DNA from: Collinsella sp. | GTDB taxonomy: Bacteria > Actinomycetota > Coriobacteriia > Coriobacteriales > Coriobacteriaceae | Length of the DNA: 64,000 nucleotides | NCBI GenBank assembly: GCA_018368345.1 | Contig: JAGZEK010000001.1 | Location: 124,001 to 188,000 of the forward strand | Direction: 5' to 3' | Shown: positions 1 through 8,041 of the stretch, piece by piece | How the letters are laid out: the number at the start of each line of letters is the position of its first letter | Numbering within the stretch: position 1 is the first letter of the stretch | Translations under genes and position numbers: made by a program | The notes under the pieces: generated by a model | The model's input: the letters and a program-made list of their open reading frames with translations, nothing else | Database searches by the model: none | Told to the model about the DNA's origin: nothing

Positions 1-150
1 CTCGCGGAACTTATCGGTCTGGGCGCGGAGTTCCTCCTCGGTCATCTTCTCAAACTGGGGCTCAAGACCGTTGATCTGGTCGACGATCTTGTAGTAGCGC
101 TTGAGGTCCTTATCGGATCCAAAGGACAGCAGCTTTGACATGAATCCCAT
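1..150 (-). CDS. secA: Preprotein translocase SecA, N-terminal 50 residues (partial, cut by left edge)
   Basis: Reading from 150 downwards gives a SecA-type N-terminus: a short start (MGFMSKLLSFGSDKD), then KRYYKIVDQINGLEP and FEKMTEEELRAQTDKFRE. The motif of a helix followed by E-x-L-x-x-x-T-x-x-F-R is the usual SecA beginning. SecA is the cytosolic ATPase that drives proteins through SecYEG. A ribosome site AAGGA stands about 8 nt before the ATG at 150; a second in-frame ATG at 141 is possible. Everything after residue 50 is outside the window. The call rests on this short stretch only. Confidence 0.8.
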   Translation of the reverse strand, partial: MGFMSKLLSFGSDKDLKRYYKIVDQINGLEPQFEKMTEEELRAQTDKFRE

Positions 151-423
151 GTGGTTTTCCTTTTTGGCCATCGCCCACGCCGTGCAGCTGCGGGCGAGTT
201 AAACACAGATGATTGTACTTTAGCCAAACAAGGCGCGGCCTATACGGTCGACCTCGACCGCCACGTAATAACTACGACCAACCTGCCGAAAAGGGACTGG
301 TTTAATTTGACAGCTTTTATCTGGGAAAATGCTGTCTCTCTGCCATTTGGCGCAAACCAATCCGTCCCCTTCGTACCAATCTGGTGCCATGGAGACAGGT
401 TCGTTTGCACCAATAAAGGAAAA
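151..423. other. secA upstream gap with palindrome
   Basis: No gene is visible between secA and rpmE. On the minus strand TACAAT (212-217) could be a -10 box for secA, but no convincing -35 is seen. GACAGC (309-314) and GCTGTC (331-336) form a small inverted repeat. A much larger palindrome follows at 347-413 (separate entry). Confidence 0.4.
347..413. repeat. 67-bp imperfect palindrome
   Basis: The arms at 347-369 and 391-413 (23 bp each) pair with five mismatches. The outer part is TTGGCGCAAAC against GTTTGCACCAA. Inside the loop, ACCA (375-378) and TGGT (382-385) pair again, so the whole element can fold as one long hairpin. It lies between the rpmE terminator and secA and has no uridine tract, so it is not an ordinary terminator. 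Confidence 0.75.
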
Positions 424-453
424 GGGCCGCGCACCCAACCAGATGCGCGGCCC
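424..453 (-). terminator. rpmE terminator
   Basis: A 10-bp perfect stem (GGGCCGCGCA at 424-433, TGCGCGGCCC at 444-453) is followed on the minus strand by TTTTCCTTT. It lies just downstream of rpmE and fits a rho-independent terminator for that gene. Confidence 0.85.
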
Positions 454-490
454 TCATGCCATGAATGCGAGCGTGTCCTCGGCGAGCTAT

Positions 491-916
491 TTACTCAGCA
501 GCCTCGGTGGTCTCGGCCTCGGCAGCAGCCTCCTCGACGGGAGCCTCTGCGGGAGCCTCGGCGGCCTGCTTGGCAGCCTCCTCGGCAAACTTAGCGGCAC
601 GCTTAGCCTTCTCGGCAGCCTTAGCCTCAGCGGCGGCCTTGCGAGCGGCCTCGGCCTCAGCAGCCTTGGCGGCCTTGGCAGCCTTGGCCTCCTCGGCCTT
701 CTTGAGCTGGGCGGCAGCGGCGCCACCGAACTTGTCGGCGAAGCGCTGGACGCGTCCACCGGTGTCGACGAACTTCTGCTGGCCGGTGTAGAACGGGTGG
801 CACTCGTTGCAAAGCTCGACCTTCATCTCGGACACGGTAGCGTGCGTCTTGAAGGTGTTGCCGCAGGAGCACGTCACCGTGCACTCGACATACTGGGGAT
901 GGATACCCTGCTTCAT
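491..916 (-). CDS. rpmE: 50S ribosomal protein L31 with Ala/Lys/Glu-rich C-terminal extension
   Basis: Residues 1-70 are a zinc-type L31: MKQGIHPQY, then CSCGNTF and CNECHPFYTGQQKFVDTGGRV, with four cysteines for one zinc. L31 is normally about 70 residues; this protein has 141. The extra 70 residues are almost only Ala, Lys and Glu, predicted charged helix or coiled coil, ending in an acidic AEA/EE tail. A ribosome site AAGGAG precedes the ATG. The hairpin GTCTTGG/CCAAGAC (967-987) lies in the upstream leader. The role of the tail is unknown; rplQ in this window carries a similar tail. Confidence 0.93.
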   Translation of the reverse strand: MKQGIHPQYVECTVTCSCGNTFKTHATVSEMKVELCNECHPFYTGQQKFVDTGGRVQRFADKFGGAAAAQLKKAEEAKAAKAAKAAEAEAARKAAAEAKAAEKAKRAAKFAEEAAKQAAEAPAEAPVEEAAAEAETTEAAE

Positions 917-1297
917 GGTAGGACTCCTTATTGGTCAGGCGCTGGTTACCGATCAGCGCATAAGGCGTCTTGGTTTCCGACCAAGACAACAAACTCGGCT
1001 ATGGTACCACGGCGCCGCGTGTCCCACAAAAGGTTCACGGTCTTTTCGGCACGACACGGGCTGGCCCTTAAGGATCTGACGCGTATCGGAAGACCGACGC
1101 TGCCTCTGCGGCATCGTTCACGCGCCACGCCCGCAGCAGCAGGCGAGATGTCTCGATATCCCTCATTGGCAACCTCCGTCTCAGGGCCTCAGGAGCGATT
1201 GCACGTCTCATCGGCAATTGTGGGGGCGAGCCCAGGCACCAGCCCCCGAGAGCGGGCGCCTACATATCTTCTCAGATGTCCGCACGAGTAATTCAAC
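917..1297. other. Gap between rpmE and the DUF1648 gene
   Basis: The gap holds the rpmE leader with a small hairpin (967-987), a truncated acetyltransferase gene on the minus strand (1068-1166), and a GGGGGC/GCCCCC inverted repeat near 1222-1247 without a T tract. Nothing else coding was recognised. Confidence 0.5.
1068..1166 (-). pseudogene. GNAT-family N-acetyltransferase, 5' remnant (32 codons)
   Basis: From ATG 1166 the frame reads MRDIETSRLLLRAWRVNDA then SVFRYASDP and a TAA at 1070-1068. TxRLLLRxW...DA...YASDP is the typical first beta-strand and helix of RimJ/RimL-type GNAT acetyltransferases, which go on for about 150 more residues. A good ribosome site GGAGG lies 6 nt before the ATG, so the translation start was kept while the catalytic acetyl-CoA-binding part is gone. 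The following DNA is the rpmE leader. It is probably a deletion scar. Confidence 0.65.
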
Positions 1298-1921
1298 TCA
1301 TAAGGACTGGCTATCCCTAACCTGTGACACAATCCCAAACGCACAGAACAGAATCATCAGCCCAATCATCGCATAAGAGGCAGCCGAACCTTCAAGCACT
1401 ATTCCACAAAGAACAATCTCCGCGCCGCCAATGAGCACTGTTATCAGGCGCTCTGCCTTTTTGCTCCCGCCGCTCGCATGAAAAGGCGGCAAAGTGCACA
1501 AAATCACATATAGCCCGGGAAGGGAATACGGGATCGCTAGTCCAACCCCTCCATCAACTGCAGTGTTTTGCGTAAGAATCAACTGGACCCACACGGCAGT
1601 TATCACTGAACAGGTCGTCGATAAAAGAAGGCCAGAAATATAGCACGCAAGAAAGTTCCGTCGCATTCGAACGGAGAAATCCGCGAACTCCCTTCGCCGC
1701 GTGGAAACAATAAGGTACACAGAAATTGCAATAGAACCGATCAGAGAAAGCAGCGGAACAACCAGCAATTCAAACTTATTTCCCCATCGATCAACCACGC
1801 CCCCACTCCAATGAGCTGGAATTGTATCGGGGAGGGCCGACCAAGCCGCCCATAGGATGAGAAATGGAAGAATAGAGAGGATGAAGGATGATAACACTGC
1901 AGTATTTTTTGAGACTCTCAT
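1298..1921 (-). CDS. DUF1648 (SdpI-like) membrane protein
   Basis: 207 residues with about six hydrophobic segments. Near the N-terminus, LPDTIPAHWSGGVVDRWGNK is the DUF1648 signature (L-P-x-x-x-P-x-H-W...G...D-x-W-x-x-K) found in SdpI-type immunity and related membrane proteins. The rest is a string of membrane helices with short loops. AAGGAG stands about 12 nt before the ATG. It is a single gene flanked by remnants. The exact role is unknown; immunity to a membrane-active peptide is a family-based guess only. Confidence 0.7.
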   Translation of the reverse strand: MRVSKNTAVLSSFILSILPFLILWAAWSALPDTIPAHWSGGVVDRWGNKFELLVVPLLSLIGSIAISVYLIVSTRRREFADFSVRMRRNFLACYISGLLLSTTCSVITAVWVQLILTQNTAVDGGVGLAIPYSLPGLYVILCTLPPFHASGGSKKAERLITVLIGGAEIVLCGIVLEGSAASYAMIGLMILFCAFGIVSQVRDSQSL

Positions 1922-2070
1922 CGATTCCGCATCTCCTTGTGCGCCCGCATTCCACTCCGTCTTAAAACGACTGTAAATAATAACTTGAATGCAAATTTGT
2001 TTTAATTTTTACGTGCTCAAGCCCGGAGACCCGATGTGACCAAACCCGCAATTTCGACGTTAACAAACGC

Positions 2071-2292
2071 ATGCGCGGGCTCTGCCAGCTCGCCATCAGG
2101 CGGATCGAGGGTTTCCGCCCCAAGGCCGCCGAGGTGCTGGAAGGAACCGAGGCCGAGGCCCTGGCCTACTCGGACTTCCCCTACGAGCACCACGTCGGGT
2201 TGCGTACCGACAACGTGCAGGAGCGCACCGACGCGAGCTCAAGTGCCGCAGCCGCGTGGTGCAAAACGCATCTCCACCGTTCCTTCGACTGA
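2071..2292 (+). pseudogene. IS256-family (mutator type) transposase, C-terminal remnant
   Basis: The frame contains EVLEGTEAEALAYSDFPYEH then LRTDNVQER, the conserved end of the IS256-type DDE domain (normally ...YLDFPYEHRRRIRTNNVQERTNREIKRR). After QERT the frame is lost: the +1 reading gives RELKCRSRVVQ, which restores the expected sequence, so there is a frameshift near 2235. The first 300 or so residues are absent. A very GC-rich palindrome (2301-2331) and one copy of the 70-bp repeat (2330-2399) follow. Confidence 0.72.
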
Positions 2293-2329
2293 GAAAATGC
2301 CGCCCCCGGGGCCCGGGAGGGCCCCCGGG

Positions 2330-2399
2330 GGCGTTCGGCTGACTGCGGAAACGGCCTATCCGCTCAATACATTCGGCTGGGATCGGAAATCAACCAAAC
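2330..2399. repeat. 70-bp direct repeat, left copy
   Basis: This segment begins GGCGTTCGGCTGACTGCGG and ends GGAAATCAACCAAAC. It matches 9691-9760 at 63 of 70 positions, the differences being mostly transitions. The left copy follows an IS256 transposase remnant and the right copy follows a recombinase remnant. It may be the end of a degraded IS element or the boundary of the accessory block between the copies. Confidence 0.8.
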
Positions 2400-2424
2400 T
2401 GAATCAGGTTCAGTTGACATCGTT

Positions 2425-2461
2425 AAATCATGACCACCCGCATAGCGGGTGGTCATGATTT
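2425..2461. repeat. Perfect 17-bp-arm hairpin
   Basis: The arm 2425-2441 is the exact reverse complement of 2445-2461, with a 3-nt loop (ata). The stem core is ATGACCACCCGC. It lies between the left 70-bp repeat and the ABC operon and has no clear T tract on either side. Confidence 0.85.
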
Positions 2462-2484
2462 ACGAACTGGACGTTTGACCGTAA

Positions 2485-2523
2485 GGGGAGGAGGGGACTG
2501 GCAAGGCCAGTCCCCTCCTCCCC
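2485..2523 (-). terminator. Very strong hairpin at the end of the ABC operon
   Basis: The 18-bp arms 2485-2502 and 2506-2523 pair perfectly around a 3-nt loop (GGGGAGGAGGGGACTGGC/complement). It is placed 20 bp beyond the last gene of the minus-strand ABC operon. The T tract is poor, so the terminator role is inferred from position and stability. Confidence 0.55.
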
Positions 2524-2542
2524 CATGACGCTCGATTTGCAT

Positions 2543-2968
2543 TTACGACTCGATGAAAGCCGGGCCGCTGGTTACCTTGTCAAATTCGAGCACCGACGTT
2601 CCGGTGTTCAAATAAAGGCTTCCTTGGTTTCCGTCTGCGGAGGCGTAAGCCAGGTGGACAAATCCGTAATCATCTCCTGATTGGTCGGCCAACATGAAGA
2701 TGTTCGGATCGCCGGTTGTCTCAAATGAACCGTCGGTCACATTTCCATTGCTGTCGACGATTTGCCACCTGTTTTCGTTTTCCCCAAGGAAGGAGAGCTG
2801 GGTTAAGCCGGTCTCGTGGTCTCGGTACACTCCGTCTAGGCGGAACCCTTCGGAAATGCCATGTTTCAAGGTGTTCGCATCTTTTATGGATACGGCAGAG
2901 ACTACGATTGCGGCTATCGCGACCAATAACGCCAGCGCAATGGGTATTTTGGCGGAGCCGGTCTTCAT
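2543..2968 (-). CDS. Small membrane-anchored protein of the ABC operon
   Basis: 141 residues from the ATG at 2968, chosen because GGAGG lies 8 nt before it (the ATG at 2977 is only 3 nt from the same site). One N-terminal hydrophobic segment (IPIALALLVAIAAIVVSAVS) acts as signal or anchor; the remaining 110 residues are polar, beta-rich and lack cysteine. It is the last gene of the operon and its start overlaps the end of the fused transporter gene, so the two are probably translationally coupled. No family was recognised. An accessory or substrate-sensing subunit of the transporter is a context-based guess. Confidence 0.6.
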   Translation of the reverse strand: MKTGSAKIPIALALLVAIAAIVVSAVSIKDANTLKHGISEGFRLDGVYRDHETGLTQLSFLGENENRWQIVDSNGNVTDGSFETTGDPNIFMLADQSGDDYGFVHLAYASADGNQGSLYLNTGTSVLEFDKVTSGPAFIES

Positions 2969-2969
2969 G

Positions 2970-4784
2970 TCATTCACCTCCCTCGTATGTATCGAGGTAT
3001 TCCTGCTTGAGCGTCTGCGAGGACGACTCGGTCTTTTTCACGAGCGTGCCGGCCTCGATGAAGTAGAACGAGTCGGTGAGGTCTGCCAGGTCGTCGAGCA
3101 GATGGCTTGAGATGAGCACGCTGCGGCCCCGTGTCACTTCGCTGCGCATCGCGTCGCAGGAGGTTTTTCGTTTTCCCGGATCGAGGCCGTTCAGCGGTTC
3201 ATCGAGGATGAGGTACGGGCAATCGGTCGCTATCGCCATGGCAAGCTTTACCTGCTGCTTCATTCCTGTCGAGAGTTTACGGGCCGGCTTGTCGAGATAT
3301 GGGGAGATTCCGAGGGAGTTGCAGAGCGAGTCGATGTCGGCGGCCGATTTCCACGCCTCCCTAACGAAAGAGAGGTGCTCGAGGGCCGATAGCGTGGGGT
3401 AGAGATCCGCGCCGCCCGAAGAGCTCAGATAGACGAGTTCTGCGAATTCGGCTGATCGGCGTTGGCAGATTCCGTCTGCCGCCAGGCTTCCCGAGCGGAT
3501 GCGGGTGGGAAATTGGCCCGACAGCGCTTCAAGAAGGGTGGTTTTCCCCGAGCCGTTGGGAGCGACGAGGCCCGCCGCCGTTCCCGGGCTCAGGAAAAGC
3601 GATCCGATTGAAAGTATCGTCGTGCTCCCGTATCCCACGCTCGCGTCCAGAAGCTCGAGCCCATGGTGCTTTTTAGCGGGTCCAGCCTGTTTGGGCGAAC
3701 GTGCCGCAACGGCGCCGACCGCAAAAAGGACCGCGGCGTATATCAGGGCCACGGCAAGCATCGATGCTCTGCCTGAACCGGAGCCAATGAATTCTGTCGG
3801 GAAGCATCCTACGTAGCCCGTGGCCTCGATAGGCGAGAACACGGCCAGCGGCAGGAGCCCGAGCACGGCATTATGCTCCAGCGCCGAATCGGACAATAAC
3901 GGGAATGCCGGGGCCGCGACAAGCAACGCGGAGGCAAGGGGGCCCGCGAAGACGCGCCTCGTTGCGGTCGATAGGACGACGGAACAAACGGATATCAAGG
4001 TTCCACCCGCGAGCAGCGCGAGAAGTATGGTCGTGAAGACGTTTCCCGCGGTCGTGGTGGTGAGCGCGCCGTTATGGAAGAAGGCGATCGGGTACCCGAT
4101 CTGCCCGAAGCCGTTTAGGGCCAAGGCGTAAATACTCCCGGGCGCAAGGCCGGCGAGGAGCATCGCGGTCCCCGCGACGATTATCGAAAACACGATCTGG
4201 ATAAGGCGCCGGAATTTGGGTGCGGGCGCCTTTGCCGCCAGGGTACCGGGCCTTGTGGCGCCGAGCAGGAGTATCGACGAGAGAAGGAAGGGGATGAAGG
4301 GAAGGGAAGACGGCGCCGCGGCAATGGCGTAAGGCAGGAAGGAAAGGAATGGCAGGTCGTTTGCGGAGGCCGGGATATCCGTGATGCCGGAGCTGCTCAG
4401 GGCGCGGCAATATGCGAGCTCCGCGTCATTGGTCTCTCGGTCTCCCACGATGGACCCGGATTGGAAGCCCTCGTCCATGAGCGCGTAGTAGCTCTCGGCA
4501 GAATCGAGAAAGGCGGCGTCGGTTTGAGCGGCGAGGGCGGCGTTCGCGTATCTTGCAAGCTCAGCGTCATCTTGCTGCTCTGGCGATAGGTCTGTGCCGC
4601 TGGCCTGGGGCGCGCGCGTATTGAATGCGTCGACAAAGCCCTGCATGCCCTGCTTCATAAAGAAGGGCCCGTAGATGGGTGAATTGAACGCAATGGGGAC
4701 GAAAAAGGCTGCAGCGAGAACGAGCGTACAAATCCATACGGCCCTGTCTCTTAGGATTAGTTTGAGAAGAAGTCGACAGTACAT
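2970..4784 (-). CDS. ABC transporter, permease fused to ATPase
   Basis: 604 residues. About 1-370 are a membrane domain: one N-terminal helix, a polar loop of about 120 residues, then five or six helices. It contains LNGFGQIGYPIAFF, a motif shared with both halves of the upstream permease. Residues 375-600 are an ABC ATPase with Walker A (GLVAPNGSGKTT), signature LSTGMKQQ, Walker B YLILDEP and a switch His (ISSHLL). Permease-ATPase fusion in one chain resembles exporters. The substrate is unknown. A gap of about 150 bp separates it from the upstream ATPase gene, and AGGTG stands about 9 nt before its ATG. Confidence 0.8.
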   Translation of the reverse strand: MYCRLLLKLILRDRAVWICTLVLAAAFFVPIAFNSPIYGPFFMKQGMQGFVDAFNTRAPQASGTDLSPEQQDDAELARYANAALAAQTDAAFLDSAESYYALMDEGFQSGSIVGDRETNDAELAYCRALSSSGITDIPASANDLPFLSFLPYAIAAAPSSLPFIPFLLSSILLLGATRPGTLAAKAPAPKFRRLIQIVFSIIVAGTAMLLAGLAPGSIYALALNGFGQIGYPIAFFHNGALTTTTAGNVFTTILLALLAGGTLISVCSVVLSTATRRVFAGPLASALLVAAPAFPLLSDSALEHNAVLGLLPLAVFSPIEATGYVGCFPTEFIGSGSGRASMLAVALIYAAVLFAVGAVAARSPKQAGPAKKHHGLELLDASVGYGSTTILSIGSLFLSPGTAAGLVAPNGSGKTTLLEALSGQFPTRIRSGSLAADGICQRRSAEFAELVYLSSSGGADLYPTLSALEHLSFVREAWKSAADIDSLCNSLGISPYLDKPARKLSTGMKQQVKLAMAIATDCPYLILDEPLNGLDPGKRKTSCDAMRSEVTRGRSVLISSHLLDDLADLTDSFYFIEAGTLVKKTESSSQTLKQEYLDTYEGGE

Positions 4785-4937
4785 TCAGAAGCACCTACAT
4801 TTCTCAAAACATCGTTAGATTAATAATGACAGACCGAATGAAGATGCGTGCGACGGGGGCGAGGCGAATGGCTGAACGGTATCGATATGCGGGTTCAACG
4901 GCATTATATTGGCCACATAGATTATTAACTCGCATTT

Positions 4938-5678
4938 CTACCCGCCCTCTCCGTAGAGCCGCCGATACGTGCTTAGCGCACCCTCGGCGCGTCCGGCAGG
5001 CTTTGCGAAATGGGATCCAGGAGACTTCGGCGCAGCATCATCTTGCGGAATGCTTCTAATGAGCCTCCCATCCTTCAAAAACAGAATCTCATCGCACAGC
5101 CTATCGACCGAATCCAAGATGTGGGATGACATGATGATGCACGTACCAGAATCGGCCAGCTTCCTGAGAATCTCGGAATGCAAGTCCACCCTGCTGGGGT
5201 CGAGCGCGTTCATGGGCTCATCTAATAAAAGGTACCGCGCACCCGTCGCATACGCAATCGCCAGGGTAAGCTGCTGCTTCATGCCCTGGCTCAGAGTGCG
5301 GATCCTCATCTTCGCGAACTCGCCTATCTGCGTTTGTTCCACTATCTCTTCGATATCGCGAGCATGCGGCCACATATCGCAAACCATCTTGAGGTGATCT
5401 TCCGCACGCAATCCGGGATACAGCAGCGTCCCCTCACCAGGTGCATAGAAGATCATAGAACGGACCTCTCTCGCACCCGTACCCTGCACCTCATCCAGAA
5501 CAATGCTCCCGTCCACGCGAGGACCCGGCAAACCTGCCATCGCACGCAGCAACGTCGTCTTTCCATGCCCGTTCGGAGCGACGAGACCGTAGACCGTACC
5601 CGGGGCAAACTCAGCGTCCACCGAATCTACGAGCACCTTCTTTCCATAAGAGATCGTCAGCGTTTGAAGGCCAATCAT
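4938..5678 (-). CDS. ABC transporter ATP-binding protein
   Basis: 246 residues from the ATG at 5678; AAAGGGG lies about 8 nt before this codon and directly abuts the alternative ATG at 5687. Walker A is GLVAPNGHGKTT, the signature LSQGMKQQ, Walker B YLLLDEP and the switch His is in MSSHIL. It is a short CcmA/NatA-like exporter ATPase. It overlaps the end of the permease gene (TGA at 5684-5686), so it should pair with that permease. The signature and P-loop are close to those of the fused ATPase downstream, suggesting duplication within the operon. Confidence 0.85.
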   Translation of the reverse strand: MIGLQTLTISYGKKVLVDSVDAEFAPGTVYGLVAPNGHGKTTLLRAMAGLPGPRVDGSIVLDEVQGTGAREVRSMIFYAPGEGTLLYPGLRAEDHLKMVCDMWPHARDIEEIVEQTQIGEFAKMRIRTLSQGMKQQLTLAIAYATGARYLLLDEPMNALDPSRVDLHSEILRKLADSGTCIIMSSHILDSVDRLCDEILFLKDGRLIRSIPQDDAAPKSPGSHFAKPAGRAEGALSTYRRLYGEGG

Positions 5679-5683
5679 CGAGA

Positions 5684-7906
5684 TCATCCCCTTTCGATCT
5701 TTGGAACACTCAGGCGCACCATCAACGGAGATACGGCGCCCAAGACCACCAGCAGAGCGCCCGATGCGCCGACGACCTCTCCAAAAGGCATCGCGTTCGT
5801 CCCTCGCCCAAGGAACCCAATCGTCCCCACCTGGGAAGCGGGATCAAACGAGGCGAATGGAGCCAGCGGCGCGACGCCCATGCCCACGCTTTCAACATGA
5901 GCGCTCAACGAACCCAACACCAAGAGAACCGCGCAAACCACTCAGGTGACAACGGGGTTGCGGCTAATCGCTGCTGTCAACGCAGCGACGACGGAAATCA
6001 CGCCGTATGCCATGACCAGCAACGGAATACTGCACAACACCGCCTCCCCCACCATGGACGTTGTCGAAGCTCCCGCCCGAATGAGAGCGACGGGATACTC
6101 CGATCCGCCCGCACCGTTCTTAATCACGGACACAACGACAGCGGGAACCATCGACACCAAAAGCAGCACCAAGCCAAGCAGGAGAGCCAGCGCAACAGCC
6201 GTCAGAAAACGCACATGCGCTGTTGCGGGGATCTGGAGAACCAGAAGGGAACGACACTGCAGGTGGGTGCACGCGAGCGATGTGACAACCACGGGCAACA
6301 GCAAAAATAAGGAGGGAAGCGCTGCCTGGAGATACGAAAGGAGGATTAATGGGGGCATCTTCGTACTTAACTCGTAAACCTTGGGGTCCGGCAAGCTCGC
6401 GATCGACTCAAGCAGAAGGGCGCGCGCCTCCGCACGAGAAGGAGTCTCCGGCTCGATTCCGATCGATTGCAGGAGAGTCGCATCTGCCGCGCCCAGCTCA
6501 CCTCGAGCGCGCTCGTACGTCGCAAGGCTTCGAAACCCCTCCGCAGGCATAGGCGCGTACACGAAACCCGAAAGAGCATCCCGCATGTCTTCCAGGGCCG
6601 CTTTGCCCTCGACGTCCATATTCGCAGCGTTCTGCTCTAGATACCGATCTATTGAACGGAGCTCCCCATCCCTATACCGAACAGCGGAAACGTTATCAGC
6701 GTCAGGAAACATCTCGACCAGAGCCGGGGCCAGCATCGTCGTCGACATTGCAATCGCGCATACGGCGAGGGTAGGAGAACGCAGGAGCAGTTTCCCCATC
6801 GTTCTTACGTATGCAACGGCGGAGGCACAAGCGCTCGAACGAGTTGCCGTTCTCGATGCAGTGAAGGAACCTCTCTCAAGACAAATCGGAGATATCGGGC
6901 ACGCGCAGCCGCTCTTTCCAGCAACGCAAAGCAGGCTAATTGCCAGCACCTCGATCCCGATTGCGCATACGAGGGCAATCGCGCCACGCTCGAAGCAAAG
7001 TCCAGGCAGATTCACTATCTGCGTTGTCGGGTACGGGCTATAGGCGCCGACGGTCAACTCAGTGTTCGCATACGTAAGGGGATTCAACAGGGCGAACTCA
7101 CGTAAAGCGATGGATCTTCCGTAATACCCGGGAACCATCGTCACCCCCATCAGGGCACATACGAACACGATTCCAAGCGTAGGGCTATTGGCAATCTTCA
7201 CGGCAAGGTGAACGACAAGCGAGATGAACGCTGCCACCAAGAATTGCAAGATGGCCGTCTGCGCGAACACCAGCCAAGCCGGTTTGATAACCGGAGTCGC
7301 ATATTGAATGTAGCCTATCGGATAGAACGGCGAGCCCGGGCCATTCTTCACAAGCGCGGCGATTATCCCTGGAAGATTGATGGCGAGGACGGCAAGCATT
7401 GCAAAAACACTCGCCCATACGCTCGATGCAACAAGTCTACCCAGCTCGCCCATCGGTGCCTGGATGATGAGCTTTTCACGTTTGTTAAGACGCGCGGCAA
7501 GGAACGAGACGGCAACGGCCGTTGCGACCCATAGCAAGTACTCCTTCGATCCGTCATAATAGGTGTACTCTCCATCCGATATCTGCAGAAACGGAAGTAG
7601 GGGAGAGAGCGGTGCCAAGATAAGACGTCCCGCGGCAAGAGGGTACAGAAGCGCGGGCATGCTTGATGAAGAGGTATAGACACCGTCCTCCCCCGCATTC
7701 ACAAGCGCATCCGCATAGGATGCTGACAATTCCTGCTCAACACGGGTTATTCCCGACTCGAGGTATTCGACCCGTCCGTCGATGCCAGCCGCGCTCCTGA
7801 AGACGGGCAGAGCACAAAGAACCATCAACGCAACAACGACAACACAGAGCGACCTGGAGGAGAGAAGCGACCTAAAGATCGCCTTCGAGATTTTGAGCAT
7901 GTTCAT
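5684..7906 (-). pseudogene. ABC transporter permease with two tandem modules, interrupted by an in-frame TGA
   Basis: From ATG 7906 (AAGG 8 nt upstream; an ATG at 7924 has no ribosome site) the frame runs to a TGA at 5944-5942 and then continues in the same frame to the true stop at 5684-5686, about 740 codons. The last 85 codons carry the expected final membrane helices. The protein has two homologous halves, each with an N-terminal helix, a polar loop of about 100 residues and five or six helices, marked by VKNGPGSPFYPIGYI in the first and IKNGAGGSEYPVALI in the second. The TGA follows SRNPVVT in a membrane region. Whether the gene is dead, read through or re-initiated (GTG follows the TGA directly) is open. 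Confidence 0.7.
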
Positions 7907-7939
7907 CGCCAACCTTAACCTCATCCAGTCGGAACAGAG

Positions 7940-8004
7940 GGGCCGAACAAAATGCTCGGCCCTTATTACTTGCCGGCAAAGTCAATTTAACATAAACTGT
8001 TAAA
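7940..8004. promoter_or_regulatory. Divergent control region with hairpin and operator-like palindrome
   Basis: Between the ABC operon (minus) and the DUF2975 gene (plus) lie a hairpin GGGCCGA/TCGGCCC (7940-7962) and a perfect AT-rich palindrome TTTAACA-taaac-TGTTAAA (7986-8004). The palindrome is a good candidate operator, perhaps for the HTH protein encoded at 8564. This is inferred from position only. Confidence 0.45.
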
Positions 8005-8041
8005 AAGTAACCTGAGTTTTTTAAATTCTTCGGAGGTTATT

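Noticed and set aside
329..1291. 320-residue plus-strand ORF opposite rpmE
   Set aside because: The Gly/Leu/Ser-rich translation is the antisense of the Ala/Lys/Glu tail of L31.
4785..4937. Small gene between the two ABC ATPases
   Set aside because: The only plus-strand ORF (4826-5059) overlaps the ATPase gene, has basic random composition and no ribosome site.
5942..5944. Selenocysteine codon in the ABC permease
   Set aside because: The window has selenium-related genes, but the TGA is in a membrane segment with no redox context, and no SECIS-like hairpin was seen directly after it.
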